Source: Treponema sp.
GTDB taxonomy: Bacteria > Spirochaetota > Spirochaetia > Treponematales > Treponemataceae
Assembly: GCA_004554075.1 (NCBI GenBank)
Contig: SFOB01000002.1
Span: 33,642-97,641 of the forward strand
Direction of reading: 5' to 3'
Length of the DNA stretch: 64,000 nt
Position numbers and translations under genes: made by a program. The notes under the pieces are model-generated. The model had not been told where the DNA came from. It did not search any database and was given only the letters and a program-made list of their open reading frames with translations. This document shows, piece by piece, positions 24,644 to 32,908 of the stretch. Position 1 is the first letter of the stretch; every line of letters begins with the position of its first letter.

Positions 24644-24868
24644 ATGAAAAATAATTTCAAATGGCATAAAGAACAAATCAACGGAAAATGGTATTCTGTT
24701 TGTGATCACAAACACGTGCCGATGATTGAGCACACCAAGGACGGAAAGTACAAGCTCCGCAACGCGAATGGCAAGTCTGTTTTACACGAGGAATATTCCG
24801 ATGCAGTAAAACTCGCCCTTGAGGTTTATGAAAAGTTCAAGAAGTTTAACAAGGACTTTGAGGAATGA
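24644..24868 (+). CDS. Small basic protein, unknown
   Basis: 74 aa, Lys/His-rich (KWHKEQINGKWYSVCDHKHVPMIEHTKDGKYKLRN, in two parts), with GAGGAGGGG before the ATG. Its end overlaps the GNAT start (ATGA). No family recognised; its place between an HTH gene and a GNAT suggests a small accessory role. Confidence 0.6.
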   Translation: MKNNFKWHKEQINGKWYSVCDHKHVPMIEHTKDGKYKLRNANGKSVLHEEYSDAVKLALEVYEKFKKFNKDFEE

Positions 24869-25305
24869 TAGAAATAATGAAAAGTGGCCACCCACTTTGG
24901 AATAAAACAATCACCTTCGCAGAAAACTGTTCCTGGAGGGCAGGGGCTGCGCTTGCAAAGAGAATGCGGGAAAATGCATTTGCCGAAAACGAGCGGGTTC
25001 TTGTTGAATTGGAAAATGATGAGATCGCCGGCTTCTGTACTTTCGCAAATAAGGATGAGCTTCCGGAAGAATATGATTTTTCACCTTTCATCGGTTTTAT
25101 GTTTGTTGATGAAAAATACCGTGGCCACCGCTTGTCGGGTAAACTGATTGATGCTGCATGTGGCATAGCAAAAGAGCAGGGCTTCTCAACAGTGTACATT
25201 ATGAGTGGAGAAGTCGGACTTTACGAAAAATATGGTTTTGAGAAATTAGGAGACTATGCTACAATTTATGGAACAACGGATCAGTTGTTTGCAAAAAAAA
25301 TCTAA
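24865..25305 (+). CDS. GNAT-family N-acetyltransferase
   Basis: 146 aa. FVDEKYRGHRLSGKLIDAACGIAKEQGF is the CoA-binding region and YIMSGEVGLYEKYGFEKLGDY the C-terminal strand, as in AAC(6')-like and small-molecule acetyltransferases. Overlaps the preceding gene by 4 bases. Substrate unknown. Confidence 0.87.
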   Translation: MIEIMKSGHPLWNKTITFAENCSWRAGAALAKRMRENAFAENERVLVELENDEIAGFCTFANKDELPEEYDFSPFIGFMFVDEKYRGHRLSGKLIDAACGIAKEQGFSTVYIMSGEVGLYEKYGFEKLGDYATIYGTTDQLFAKKI

Positions 25306-25322
25306 GGAAAATTAAAAAATCT

Positions 25323-26123
25323 ATGAACGAAAAGTTAAAAAAGATTCTTTCCAATATGAAAAAATACAACGCTGGAATTATGTTCCAGGAGGTTTTTGGA
25401 TTTGATCCGGAAACAGAATATGATGCGCTTGTGATTGCACCAGGTTGGAAGCCTACAAAGATCCTGAGAAATCCTGCATATAAAGTGACGGAGCTAGCAG
25501 TTCATTCTTATCAGTCAGGTTATCTTGTTGAAAAAGATGGTCTCAAAGTTGCCTGGGCTCAGGTTTCTTCTGGCGGTGGAAATATGATTGATAATATGAT
25601 TATCTGTGCAGAAATGAAATTCCGAAATTTGATTTTCGCAGGTGCAGTTGGCGGACTTTCCAAAGATTTTGAAATCGGAGATTTTTGTACTCCTGAGGTA
25701 AACATTTCTGCAGTATATGCAAATCGATATCTGCAGGAAAAACTTTCTGATTTTCATCCCTTTGAAAAAATCTATCCTAATCTTGAATTCTCAAAAAGCG
25801 TAATAGAACTTGCAAAAGACAATGGATATAACTTAAAGGCTGCAAAGGTCTTTTGTACAGATTCAATAGCAATGGAATATTCACATCTAGATCAGATAAA
25901 AGAAACCGGTGCAGAACTGATAGAAATGGAGACTGGAACTTTTCACACTCTTGCTCCATTATTCGAAGTCCCTTATATTGCTTTGCTTGCAGTTTCTGAT
26001 AATTCTGCAACAGGAGTTCCATTATTAGGACGTGTTGGAGAAGCGCAGGATAAGTATCATTATACCCGCAGCGTTATAATTCCAGATATGATTTTTAAGA
26101 TAGCAAAAGAAGGTGCTGAATGA
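25323..26123 (+). CDS. Nucleoside phosphorylase family protein
   Basis: 266 aa. NLIFAGAVGGLSKDFEIGDFCTPE matches the Gly-rich phosphate/ribose region of PNP/UDP-family enzymes; ELIEMETGTFHTLAPLFEVPYIALLAVSDN carries the conserved MEtxxF-type ribose-binding Glu. Probably cleaves or salvages a purine-type nucleoside with phosphate. Stop overlaps the next start (ATGA), placing it in an operon with a phosphatase, a HAD enzyme and dCMP deaminase: a nucleotide-handling cluster. Confidence 0.8.
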   Translation: MNEKLKKILSNMKKYNAGIMFQEVFGFDPETEYDALVIAPGWKPTKILRNPAYKVTELAVHSYQSGYLVEKDGLKVAWAQVSSGGGNMIDNMIICAEMKFRNLIFAGAVGGLSKDFEIGDFCTPEVNISAVYANRYLQEKLSDFHPFEKIYPNLEFSKSVIELAKDNGYNLKAAKVFCTDSIAMEYSHLDQIKETGAELIEMETGTFHTLAPLFEVPYIALLAVSDNSATGVPLLGRVGEAQDKYHYTRSVIIPDMIFKIAKEGAE

Positions 26124-26740
26124 AAATAATTTACACAGTTCAGCACACTCAATCTGAACATCATGTGAACGGTTATGTGGGTGCCTGGGGAAACTGGAAT
26201 CTTACAGATCTTGGAAAAGATCAGGCCCACAAAATAGGGGAGTGGCTATCCAATCATGAAGGCTGCGACGGCACTTTTAAAATGTACGTTTCTGATTTGA
26301 ATCGGGCTTCCCAGACTGCAGATGAAATTCAAAAGATTCTTAAAACACCGGATTCATCAGTTACAAAGACAGAACTGCTTCGCGAAATAAATCTTGGAGA
26401 AGGAAACGGTAAACCTCGCGACTGGTACAATGAACATGTTGCAACACCGCCGAAAGTCTATAATCCGGATTTCCGATCTTTCCCGGATGCAGAGAGTGAC
26501 AGAGATTTATGGAATCGTCTTTATAAATTTTACGAGCAGATGATTTCCAGCAACGACGAGAAAATCATTATAGTGTCACACGGTGGCGCTCTGTCATTCT
26601 TGATTTCGATGATTATGGGCGATACTTTTGAAGACAGACAAAAGAGGCACGTATTCGGACGCTCAGGTGCAGTAAGCCGCTTTGTAATTAAGCCGGAGGG
26701 TTCGGTGGAAATCTCTTTTTTGAATAGTCAGGTAGTGTAA
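26120..26740 (+). CDS. Histidine phosphatase family protein
   Basis: 206 aa. The phosphohistidine motif is VQHTQSEHH rather than the usual RHGxT, so the catalytic His is kept but the phosphate-binding Arg is replaced by Gln. The second His is present in IIVSHGGALSFL, and an Arg in SDLNRASQTADEI is conserved. Such QHT variants are, as far as I recall, a subgroup found in gut bacteria. Dephosphorylation of a small metabolite is likely. Coupled to the phosphorylase upstream; the next start follows at once. Confidence 0.85.
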   Translation: MKIIYTVQHTQSEHHVNGYVGAWGNWNLTDLGKDQAHKIGEWLSNHEGCDGTFKMYVSDLNRASQTADEIQKILKTPDSSVTKTELLREINLGEGNGKPRDWYNEHVATPPKVYNPDFRSFPDAESDRDLWNRLYKFYEQMISSNDEKIIIVSHGGALSFLISMIMGDTFEDRQKRHVFGRSGAVSRFVIKPEGSVEISFLNSQVV

Positions 26741-27451
26741 ATGAAGTTAGATAATATAAAGTTGTTTGTGTTTGATCTCGGTGGAACTCTTATGGAATAT
26801 AAGGGTATGCATCTGAGCTGGACGGGATATTACAAGAGCGCCTTTGAGTATGTAAACACTCAACTGGAGCTTGGACTTTCCGACCATCAGATTGCAAATT
26901 CGATTCAGATTTTCTGTGATTATAACCCGGTAGTAAAAACACGAGAAAAGGAGATTGATCCAGAAATCATTTTTGGGGATATCATAAAAGGCTGGAATAC
27001 GACGATTCCTGTTACGAAGATCATTGATGTCTTTTTTGAGTCGCTTAAGCTTGAGCCTGTGATTTATGATGATTCAATTCCAACTCTGGAAGCGTTGAAG
27101 AAAGCCGGCTTCAAAATTGCTGCTATGACTGATGTTGCTACCGGAATGCCGGACCTCATGCACAAAAACTACGTGACACCACTTCTGCCTTATTTTGATT
27201 TATATGTTTCGTCACTTTCCTGCGGATATAAAAAGCCGAATCCAAAGGGCCTCCGCGACATCTCTGAGCAGTTAGGAATTGCTCCGGAAAATATGGTGAT
27301 GATTGGTGATACCCACCGTGACGTAAATGCAGCCAAAAATATCGGCTGCCGTTCTATTCTGATAAACCGTAAGAACGAGCCAGCTCAGGAGCTCAGCCAG
27401 GATTTTACAATCACAAATACGCTGGAAATTTTAGACCTTATTCAGTTATAG
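26741..27451 (+). CDS. HAD-superfamily hydrolase
   Basis: 236 aa. Motif I FVFDLGGTLMEY has the nucleophile Asp, but the second Asp of the usual DxD is Gly (DLGGT), a variant common in this group; motif II MTD near residue 128; motif III Lys in YKKPNPKGLRD; motif IV MIGDTHRDVNAAK. Likely a phosphatase for a nucleotide or sugar phosphate. Starts immediately after the previous stop. Confidence 0.88.
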   Translation: MKLDNIKLFVFDLGGTLMEYKGMHLSWTGYYKSAFEYVNTQLELGLSDHQIANSIQIFCDYNPVVKTREKEIDPEIIFGDIIKGWNTTIPVTKIIDVFFESLKLEPVIYDDSIPTLEALKKAGFKIAAMTDVATGMPDLMHKNYVTPLLPYFDLYVSSLSCGYKKPNPKGLRDISEQLGIAPENMVMIGDTHRDVNAAKNIGCRSILINRKNEPAQELSQDFTITNTLEILDLIQL

Positions 27452-27469
27452 TAGTTATAGGAAAAAAAT

Positions 27470-27955
27470 ATGCGAAAAGACAAAATCAACTATTATCTTG
27501 ATATTGCAGATGTTGTTTCGAATCAGTGTACATGTTTGCGTCGCCGATATGGAGCCGTAATTGTAAAAAATGATGAGATTATCTCTACAGGTTATGTAGG
27601 AGCTCCCCGTGGACGCCAGAACTGTACAGATCTTGGTTATTGTGTACGACAAAAGCTGAATATTCCCCGTGGTGAAAGATACGAATTATGTCGAAGTGTG
27701 CATGCGGAATCTAATGCAATTATCAGTGCTGAACGAGCTAAAATGGTTGATTCTACGCTATATCTTTCAGGTCGTGAAGTTGATACAAACGAAATCATCA
27801 AAAATTCTATCTGCTGTTCTATGTGTAAAAGATTGGTTATAAATGCCGGAATTAAAACAGTTATTGTTCGTGATACACCTGAAGAATACAGAGTTATTGA
27901 TGTAGCTGATTGGATTAAGAATGATGAATCAATAGCCGGCGAGTTCGGATACTAG
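27470..27955 (+). CDS. dCMP/deoxycytidylate deaminase family protein
   Basis: 161 aa. Zinc motif SVHAESNAI (HAE) and SICCSMCKR (CxxC) define the cytidine/deoxycytidylate deaminase fold, with the extra Cys/His-rich insert typical of dCMP deaminases and ComEB (QNCTDLGYCVRQ). Deaminates dCMP to dUMP for dTMP synthesis. AGGAAA precedes the ATG. Cytoplasmic; fits the neighbouring nucleoside phosphorylase and phosphatases. Confidence 0.9.
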   Translation: MRKDKINYYLDIADVVSNQCTCLRRRYGAVIVKNDEIISTGYVGAPRGRQNCTDLGYCVRQKLNIPRGERYELCRSVHAESNAIISAERAKMVDSTLYLSGREVDTNEIIKNSICCSMCKRLVINAGIKTVIVRDTPEEYRVIDVADWIKNDESIAGEFGY

Positions 27956-27967
27956 AAAGGGTAAAAT

Positions 27968-28798
27968 ATGCAGTTTGGAATGCCGACTTTGATCGAAAAT
28001 AAGACTCTGGATGATAATATCGCTTTGTGCAGCAGACTTGGGCTTAAATTCATAGAGCTCAACATGAATTTCCCTGAATATCAGCTTGATAAGCTTGAAG
28101 AGACGGATATTTTCATAAAAGCCGCAGAACAGGCCCATATTTACTATACAATCCATCTGGATGAGAATCTGAACATTGCGGACTTCAATTCGCTGGTTTC
28201 TGAGGCATATCTGGAGACGGTTCGCCGGACAATCGAGGTTTCCAAAAAACTGCTTCCTTTGCGCGATAAATATGGCGATCAGACTCAGCCGCTGACGCTC
28301 AATATGCACATGAATCATGGAATCTATATCACTTTGCCGGATCGTAAAGTTCAGATGTACGACCGTGATTTTGATACTTATATGAAGTCTTTTGCCCATT
28401 TCAGAGACTGCTGCGAGAAGTGGATTGGCGATGCAGATATCAAGATTGTGGTAGAGAATACGGACGAATTCCGAGATTACGAGAAGAAGGCTATAGAGTT
28501 CCTGCTGGAAAGCCCTTGTTTTTATCTAACCTGGGATATTGGCCATTCCAAAGCAATCGGCGAAAAGGACGTGCCTTTTATCAAATCGCATGTGGATCGG
28601 CTGATTCATTTCCATATTCATGACGGCTCTGAAAATCCGCCTAAGAATCATCTGGCACTTGGTGATGGCAAAATTGACTTGAACGACCGTCTGCAGCTTG
28701 CAAAATCCCGTAATGCGCGCTGTGTACTGGAAACTAAAACTATTGAAGCGCTGGAGAAATCTGTAGCATATTTAAAGAAATCAGATAGTTATATTTGA
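27968..28798 (+). CDS. TIM-barrel sugar phosphate isomerase/epimerase
   Basis: 276 aa AP-endonuclease-2/xylose-isomerase-like TIM barrel. Metal-site residues appear in sequence order: YYTIHLDENL, KIVVENTDEF (Glu), YLTWDIGHSKA (Asp, His), HFHIHDGSENPPKNHLALGDGKID (His) and VLETKT (Glu). Likely an isomerase or epimerase of a sugar or polyol phosphate. AAGGG lies 6 bases before the ATG. Last gene of the plus-strand run. Confidence 0.87.
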   Translation: MQFGMPTLIENKTLDDNIALCSRLGLKFIELNMNFPEYQLDKLEETDIFIKAAEQAHIYYTIHLDENLNIADFNSLVSEAYLETVRRTIEVSKKLLPLRDKYGDQTQPLTLNMHMNHGIYITLPDRKVQMYDRDFDTYMKSFAHFRDCCEKWIGDADIKIVVENTDEFRDYEKKAIEFLLESPCFYLTWDIGHSKAIGEKDVPFIKSHVDRLIHFHIHDGSENPPKNHLALGDGKIDLNDRLQLAKSRNARCVLETKTIEALEKSVAYLKKSDSYI

Positions 28799-28961
28799 TA
28801 TAGAATAATTATGAAGATGTATATATAATAATACGGGTACACCATATTTAGTGTTTCATAATTAAACTACGCTATATATAGTGTCTATAATCTATCTTCT
28901 GTCTACCAATGGTAAATTTGCCTCGTCAAAAAAATTTCAATTTTTTTCCTACCCAGCGGGC

Positions 28962-29261
28962 TTATTTCAGCTCCTTGTACATCCCTTCAAGCAACTCTTT
29001 CATTAATTCAGGGTTTTCAAACTCAGATACCAGGAACATAAGAGTTTTACTTCCTTCGTAGGGATATTCAAGCGGACAGTCGGCAAGGAGCCTTTTGGAA
29101 GTTTCAGTCTGCTTTACGAGCAGGCGATTATCACATATATCACCGAACAGTTTACCATCAAAGTACAGGCAGTATTCTCCCATCATCTTCCTGGAAGTGA
29201 CTTCACCAGCTTTATTCAGGCATTCCATTACATATTCATAATATTCTTTTGTTGTTGCCAT
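28962..29261 (-). CDS. TfoX N-terminal domain protein
   Basis: 99 aa from the ATG at 29261, preceded by GGAGAT; a longer frame overlapping crcB is not favoured. SRKMMGEYCLYFDGKLFGDICDNRLLVK is the TfoX-N signature; the protein lacks the C-terminal half of competence regulator TfoX/Sxy. Small TfoX-N proteins are common and of unknown role. The gap 28799-28961 is AT-rich and holds only weak repeats (TAGTGTTT...AAACTA). Confidence 0.87.
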   Translation of the reverse strand: MATTKEYYEYVMECLNKAGEVTSRKMMGEYCLYFDGKLFGDICDNRLLVKQTETSKRLLADCPLEYPYEGSKTLMFLVSEFENPELMKELLEGMYKELK

Positions 29262-29269
29262 ACGATCTC

Positions 29270-29629
29270 CTATACCAAATTCGCCAGTTTCTTGCCGCAC
29301 CAGACTCCTGCAATACATCCCACTACACTTAAAGCCACATAAAGGCCGCATAAACCGTAATTTTTGGTAGACAGAATGTTGTAGGCCTCCAGACTGAAGG
29401 TTGAGAAGGTTGTAAAACCTCCGCAAATGCCGGTTTTCAGGAACATCATTGCGTTTTTAGATACATTCCGGCTTTCTGCAATTCCAACGATAAAGCCGAT
29501 CAGAAGTGCACCAAGCAGGTTTGTTATCAAAGTGAGAATCGGAAACTGCGATTTTACCGGAATCAGGCTGATTGCATAACGTCCGCACGCTCCTACTGCA
29601 CCGCCTAAAGCTACGAATATAAAGGTCAT
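29270..29629 (-). CDS. crcB: Fluoride efflux channel CrcB/FluC
   Basis: 119 aa, four helices. Signature GGAVGACGRYAIS near the N-terminus, NLLGALLIGF in helix 2 and GICGGFTTFSTFSLE, whose Phe and Thr/Ser line the fluoride path. Works as a dual-topology dimer in the inner membrane. I found no fluoride riboswitch just upstream; a degraded gene occupies that DNA. Only 8 bases separate it from the TfoX-N gene. Confidence 0.93.
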   Translation of the reverse strand: MTFIFVALGGAVGACGRYAISLIPVKSQFPILTLITNLLGALLIGFIVGIAESRNVSKNAMMFLKTGICGGFTTFSTFSLEAYNILSTKNYGLCGLYVALSVVGCIAGVWCGKKLANLV

Positions 29630-29650
29630 TTTTGGCTCCTATTCCTACTT

Positions 29651-29779
29651 TTACAAATGATGTTTTCCGGTAATCTCATCTACTTCAATTTTTACGACAG
29701 CAGTTCTTGCAAGCTTACAGCGGGATAAGATATCGATTATTTCATCAAAGGATTTTACTTCGCGGTCTTTCCTGCGCAT
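29651..29779 (-). pseudogene. In-frame deletion remnant of a NimA/PPOX-family gene
   Basis: A 42-codon frame begins MRRKDREVKSFDEIIDILSR, the hallmark start of pyridoxamine-phosphate-oxidase-like (NimA-type) flavoproteins, and ends KIEVDEITGKHHL, which resembles that family's C-terminal strand. The 100 or so residues normally between them are missing, so the ends appear joined by an in-frame deletion. The FMN site is lost. Very likely non-functional. Confidence 0.65.
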
Positions 29780-29793
29780 TTTGGTCCCACTTT

Positions 29794-30153
29794 TTAGTGA
29801 TTATGATGCTCGCCGTGGTGATCACATCTTGCTTCAAAGTTGCCTTTGAGTTCGCCTTTTGCAAACTTTTCGGCAGCTTCATCTGCCGAACCTGTGATGC
29901 CTGGAACTTCTTTAAGGCCTGCTGCGGCAATGGCATCAATAGCCCCCTGCCCTCTGTTTCCAAGAATCAAAGTTTCAACTCCAAGGCTCTTAAGGAATGG
30001 AGGAAGTGCGTGGTGTCCGTTTCCGCCGTTATCTATTACTTCCGAAGAAAGAATTTTTCCGTCTTCGATTTCATAAATCTTAAAATACTGTGTTTTTCCA
30101 AAATGCTGGAATACATTTCCTGTTTCTTTTTCATAAGTTGCTGCGATTTTCAT
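29794..30153 (-). CDS. NifX/NifB-type FeMo-cofactor-like domain protein
   Basis: 119 aa dinitrogenase iron-molybdenum cofactor (Nif11/NifX-like RNase-H fold) domain: KIAATYEKETGNVFQHFGKTQYFKIYEIE, LKSLGVETLILGNRGQGAIDAI and a His-rich end (CDHHGEHHNH). In non-diazotrophs such proteins are thought to bind metal clusters. The His-rich tail suggests metal binding. No nif genes are nearby, so nitrogen fixation is not implied. Confidence 0.87.
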   Translation of the reverse strand: MKIAATYEKETGNVFQHFGKTQYFKIYEIEDGKILSSEVIDNGGNGHHALPPFLKSLGVETLILGNRGQGAIDAIAAAGLKEVPGITGSADEAAEKFAKGELKGNFEARCDHHGEHHNH

Positions 30154-30161
30154 GGAATCTC

Positions 30162-30695
30162 CTAAAATCTCAAAAATTCAAAGGCATGCTGAAGATCTGC
30201 CTCGTAGTCATTATCAATCAGAATAACCTTTTCACCGGATTTTTGAAAGCCTTCTATATTTTTTTGATTATCAGTTTTTAAGTATTTGGCGTTTAGATCG
30301 CTGTCATCCACTCTTGCTTCTATAACCGAGGCATGGGCTTTGATTTTATCGAAATTGGAATCGATATAAGAGGCAGTCATGGCCAGGCAGAGGAACTTTA
30401 TGGATTCCTGATATTCGGCATCAAAATCTTTCCGCCAGTCAAAAGGAATGTAGCAGCCTTCAACAATCAGATTCTGATTATTCTCGATCGCGGTCTTTAT
30501 CATTTCCCGCACAATCGGCCAGAGATAGCCGGTTAATTTATCATCGTCCATTGGAGTAAGCGTAGTGTTTCCGCTGCGAATCAGACCCATCTTCAGGTGA
30601 TCGATGCTGAGATAAGGCATTTTGTATTTTTCCAGCAGCTTTTGTGCGAGGTTTGTCTTTCCGGTATGAGATGTGCCTGCGATTAAGATAATCAT
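30162..30695 (-). CDS. P-loop kinase-like protein
   Basis: 177 aa. Walker A IAGTSHTGKTNLAQKL (residues 5-20), acidic SIDHLKMGLIR, and LIVEGCYIPFDW as the Walker B-like strand. Similar to AAA/adenylate-kinase-fold proteins annotated as 2-phosphoglycerate or zeta-toxin-like kinases, but not enough to name. Overlaps the Vat-like gene by 4 bases, so it is coupled to it. Confidence 0.78.
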   Translation of the reverse strand: MIILIAGTSHTGKTNLAQKLLEKYKMPYLSIDHLKMGLIRSGNTTLTPMDDDKLTGYLWPIVREMIKTAIENNQNLIVEGCYIPFDWRKDFDAEYQESIKFLCLAMTASYIDSNFDKIKAHASVIEARVDDSDLNAKYLKTDNQKNIEGFQKSGEKVILIDNDYEADLQHAFEFLRF

Positions 30696-31330
30696 ATTCT
30701 TCCCTTCAATTCTGCCCTAACCTTTTCTAAATCACCATTAGACAAAAGCGGAATCAGATTGTTTATTTCTTCGATTGATTTATCCCACCACTTAAAGCGT
30801 TCCAGAAGATCAATAAGTTCATCATCAAAACGCTTTCGGATTACGCGAATTGGATTTCCGGCAACTATAGTATAAGGCTCAACATCTTTTGAAACAAGAG
30901 AATTGGCACCGATAATTGCACCATCACCGATATGAACTCCGGGCATAATTGTTGCATTCTGACCTATCCATACATCATTCCCAATTACGGTGTCGCCTTT
31001 GAGCGGCATATCAGATTTTTGAGGAGCAGAAGCATTCCAGCCTTCAAGTGTGAAAAAAGGAAAAGTAGAAACAGCATTCATCTGATGATTTGCGCCGTTC
31101 ATAACAAACTCTACACCAGCGGCAATCTGACAGAATTTTCCGATAATCAGCCGGTCGCCGTTCCATTCATACAAATGAGTAACATGGCTTTCAAAATCAG
31201 AATCTGCAATGTATGTAAAATCGCCCACAATAATCTGAGGATTCTTTATAGTCGGCTTTACGTAGATTTCCTTGTCGTAACCTGGGATTGGATGAATTGT
31301 GTTTGGATCTGGAGTCTTATTGTTTTGCAT
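30692..31330 (-). CDS. Vat-like xenobiotic O-acetyltransferase
   Basis: 212 aa left-handed beta-helix protein. IGKFCQIAAGVEFVMNGANHQMN, KGDTVIGNDVWIGQNATIMPGVHIGDGAIIGANSLV (in pieces) and AGNPIRVIRKRF closely follow the Vat/CatB pattern; the catalytic His is in GANHQM. Vat enzymes acetylate streptogramin A; relatives act on chloramphenicol or sugars, so resistance is inference. It overlaps the upstream GNAT by 14 bases and the downstream kinase by 4. Confidence 0.9.
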   Translation of the reverse strand: MQNNKTPDPNTIHPIPGYDKEIYVKPTIKNPQIIVGDFTYIADSDFESHVTHLYEWNGDRLIIGKFCQIAAGVEFVMNGANHQMNAVSTFPFFTLEGWNASAPQKSDMPLKGDTVIGNDVWIGQNATIMPGVHIGDGAIIGANSLVSKDVEPYTIVAGNPIRVIRKRFDDELIDLLERFKWWDKSIEEINNLIPLLSNGDLEKVRAELKGRI

Positions 31331-31895
31331 TGATTTTTTCCTTAAGATGCTTTTCTACATCTTCTTCAGAAAGCCAGCCGTTTTGTTCTCCAGAGACTTG
31401 CCCTTTTTTGAGTTCGCTCATTAGTTTGCTGGCAGCTTTTGCTTTTTTAGCATCGTTTGTCAGCTCCTTAATAAACCGCAACTGTGTTTTATCATCCACA
31501 TACCCTTGGGCCCTGTAGAACTGATGAGCCTGGGTGCGAGTGCCGCCGGAGTTCAGGCGGACTGTATTGATTTTGTGTTCGAATGCCCACTGCTCTCCCC
31601 GCTTCAAAAGCGCGCTGCCAATTCCCATGCGGCGGAAATCTGATGATACGGCAAGGCCCAGAATATTCGACATCGGAGGGAAGTACAGAACATCATATCT
31701 TTCAATATGAATTACACCGGCAACCTTGCCCTGCACTTCTGCAACAAAAACGGCTTCCCTGCTGGCATCAAGACCGGCAAACTGTTTTTCAACAATTTCC
31801 TGTGTACACTCAGCATATCCCAAATCATTTTGGAAAAGACTGCACATCTGAGGAATGTCTGCGACTGCAGCTTCTCGGATTTTTAAATCATTCAT
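31317..31895 (-). CDS. GNAT-family N-acetyltransferase
   Basis: 192 aa. AVSSDFRRMGIGSALLKRGEQWA is the CoA loop and GGTRTQAHQFYRAQGYVDDKTQLRFIKEL the C-terminal core; about 45 further residues are a charged helix (KKAKAASKLMSELKKGQ). The N-terminus resembles enzymes annotated as AAC-type. Directly downstream of the LysR gene and overlapping the Vat-like gene. Confidence 0.86.
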   Translation of the reverse strand: MNDLKIREAAVADIPQMCSLFQNDLGYAECTQEIVEKQFAGLDASREAVFVAEVQGKVAGVIHIERYDVLYFPPMSNILGLAVSSDFRRMGIGSALLKRGEQWAFEHKINTVRLNSGGTRTQAHQFYRAQGYVDDKTQLRFIKELTNDAKKAKAASKLMSELKKGQVSGEQNGWLSEEDVEKHLKEKINAKQ

Positions 31896-31910
31896 ATTAT
31901 TCCCTCATCA

Positions 31911-32825
31911 TCAATCTTTAGTAAGTGTAACTGATTTAATCGCTTTAATATACGCTTCCGCATATCGTGACAAGGCCATGCCTTTTCTTGTGATCAGACC
32001 TACGGTCATTATATCATCGACGGCGAGCGGGCGGGCAATAATTTCAGGGCCGTTTAATTCGTGACTGATGACTCCGGAACAGATTGTGTATCCATCAAGA
32101 CCGATTAGAAGATTGAAGAGGGTTGCACGATCGCGCACCTGAATATTTTTCGGGCAGTCAAAATCGATTTCTGTCAGCGGCTCTTCTGCAAAGTAAAAGG
32201 AATTAAAATCGCCCTGCTCATAAGTGAGGTATGGATAAGGGGCCAGATCGGTCAGTTTGATTTTCTTCTTGCTTGCAAGCGGATTATTTTTTGAAATGAA
32301 GACATGGAGCTTTGTCGTAAAGAGCGGTTCAAAAATCAGATTATTCTTTTTGATTAATTTGCTGATTACGTTTTCGTTGCGGCTTGAAAGATACATAACC
32401 CCTACTTCACTTTTAAGATGTGCAACATCTTCTATGATTTCATGAGTCTGAGTTTCGCGCAATGTAAAATCATATTCGTTTCCACCGAACTGTCTGATTA
32501 CATCAACAAAAGCGTTTACAGCAAAAGAATAATGCTGGCAGCTAACAGAGAAAATAGTATTTCCGCTTCCACTTCCCTTGTATCGATCTTCCAGAAGATT
32601 TGCCTGCTCAAGCACCTGGCGGGCATAAGACAAAAACTCGTCACCTTCGTTTGTAATGGTAACGCCCTTGTTAGAACGTGAGAAAATTGTGATTCCCATT
32701 TCTTCTTCCAGCTCGCGGATTGCGGCAGTAAGGCTTGGCTGAGAAATAAAAACATGGCGGGACGCTTCTGTGATATTACGAGTATCTGCTACTGCAACTA
32801 CATATTTTAATTGCTGTAAAGTCAT
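31911..32825 (-). CDS. LysR-family transcriptional regulator
   Basis: 304 aa from MTLQQLKYVVAVADTRNITEAS, the normal LysR start. Winged HTH at residues 1-60 (SQPSLTAAIRELEEEMGITIFSR), co-inducer domain after residue 90. The signal is unknown. It lies 15 bases before the GNAT/Vat gene set and on the same strand, so it may control its own operon. No Shine-Dalgarno precedes the start. Confidence 0.9.
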   Translation of the reverse strand: MTLQQLKYVVAVADTRNITEASRHVFISQPSLTAAIRELEEEMGITIFSRSNKGVTITNEGDEFLSYARQVLEQANLLEDRYKGSGSGNTIFSVSCQHYSFAVNAFVDVIRQFGGNEYDFTLRETQTHEIIEDVAHLKSEVGVMYLSSRNENVISKLIKKNNLIFEPLFTTKLHVFISKNNPLASKKKIKLTDLAPYPYLTYEQGDFNSFYFAEEPLTEIDFDCPKNIQVRDRATLFNLLIGLDGYTICSGVISHELNGPEIIARPLAVDDIMTVGLITRKGMALSRYAEAYIKAIKSVTLTKD

Positions 32826-32908
32826 ACAAATATGATAACACATGCTGCAGAATTTGACCATAGATTAAATCTATTGCAAAGCATGTGAAAATAGTTTTTT
32901 AAGGATGC

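Noticed and set aside
29630..29800. Fluoride riboswitch upstream of crcB
   Set aside because: The DNA upstream is taken up by the PPOX remnant and no riboswitch core was recognised.
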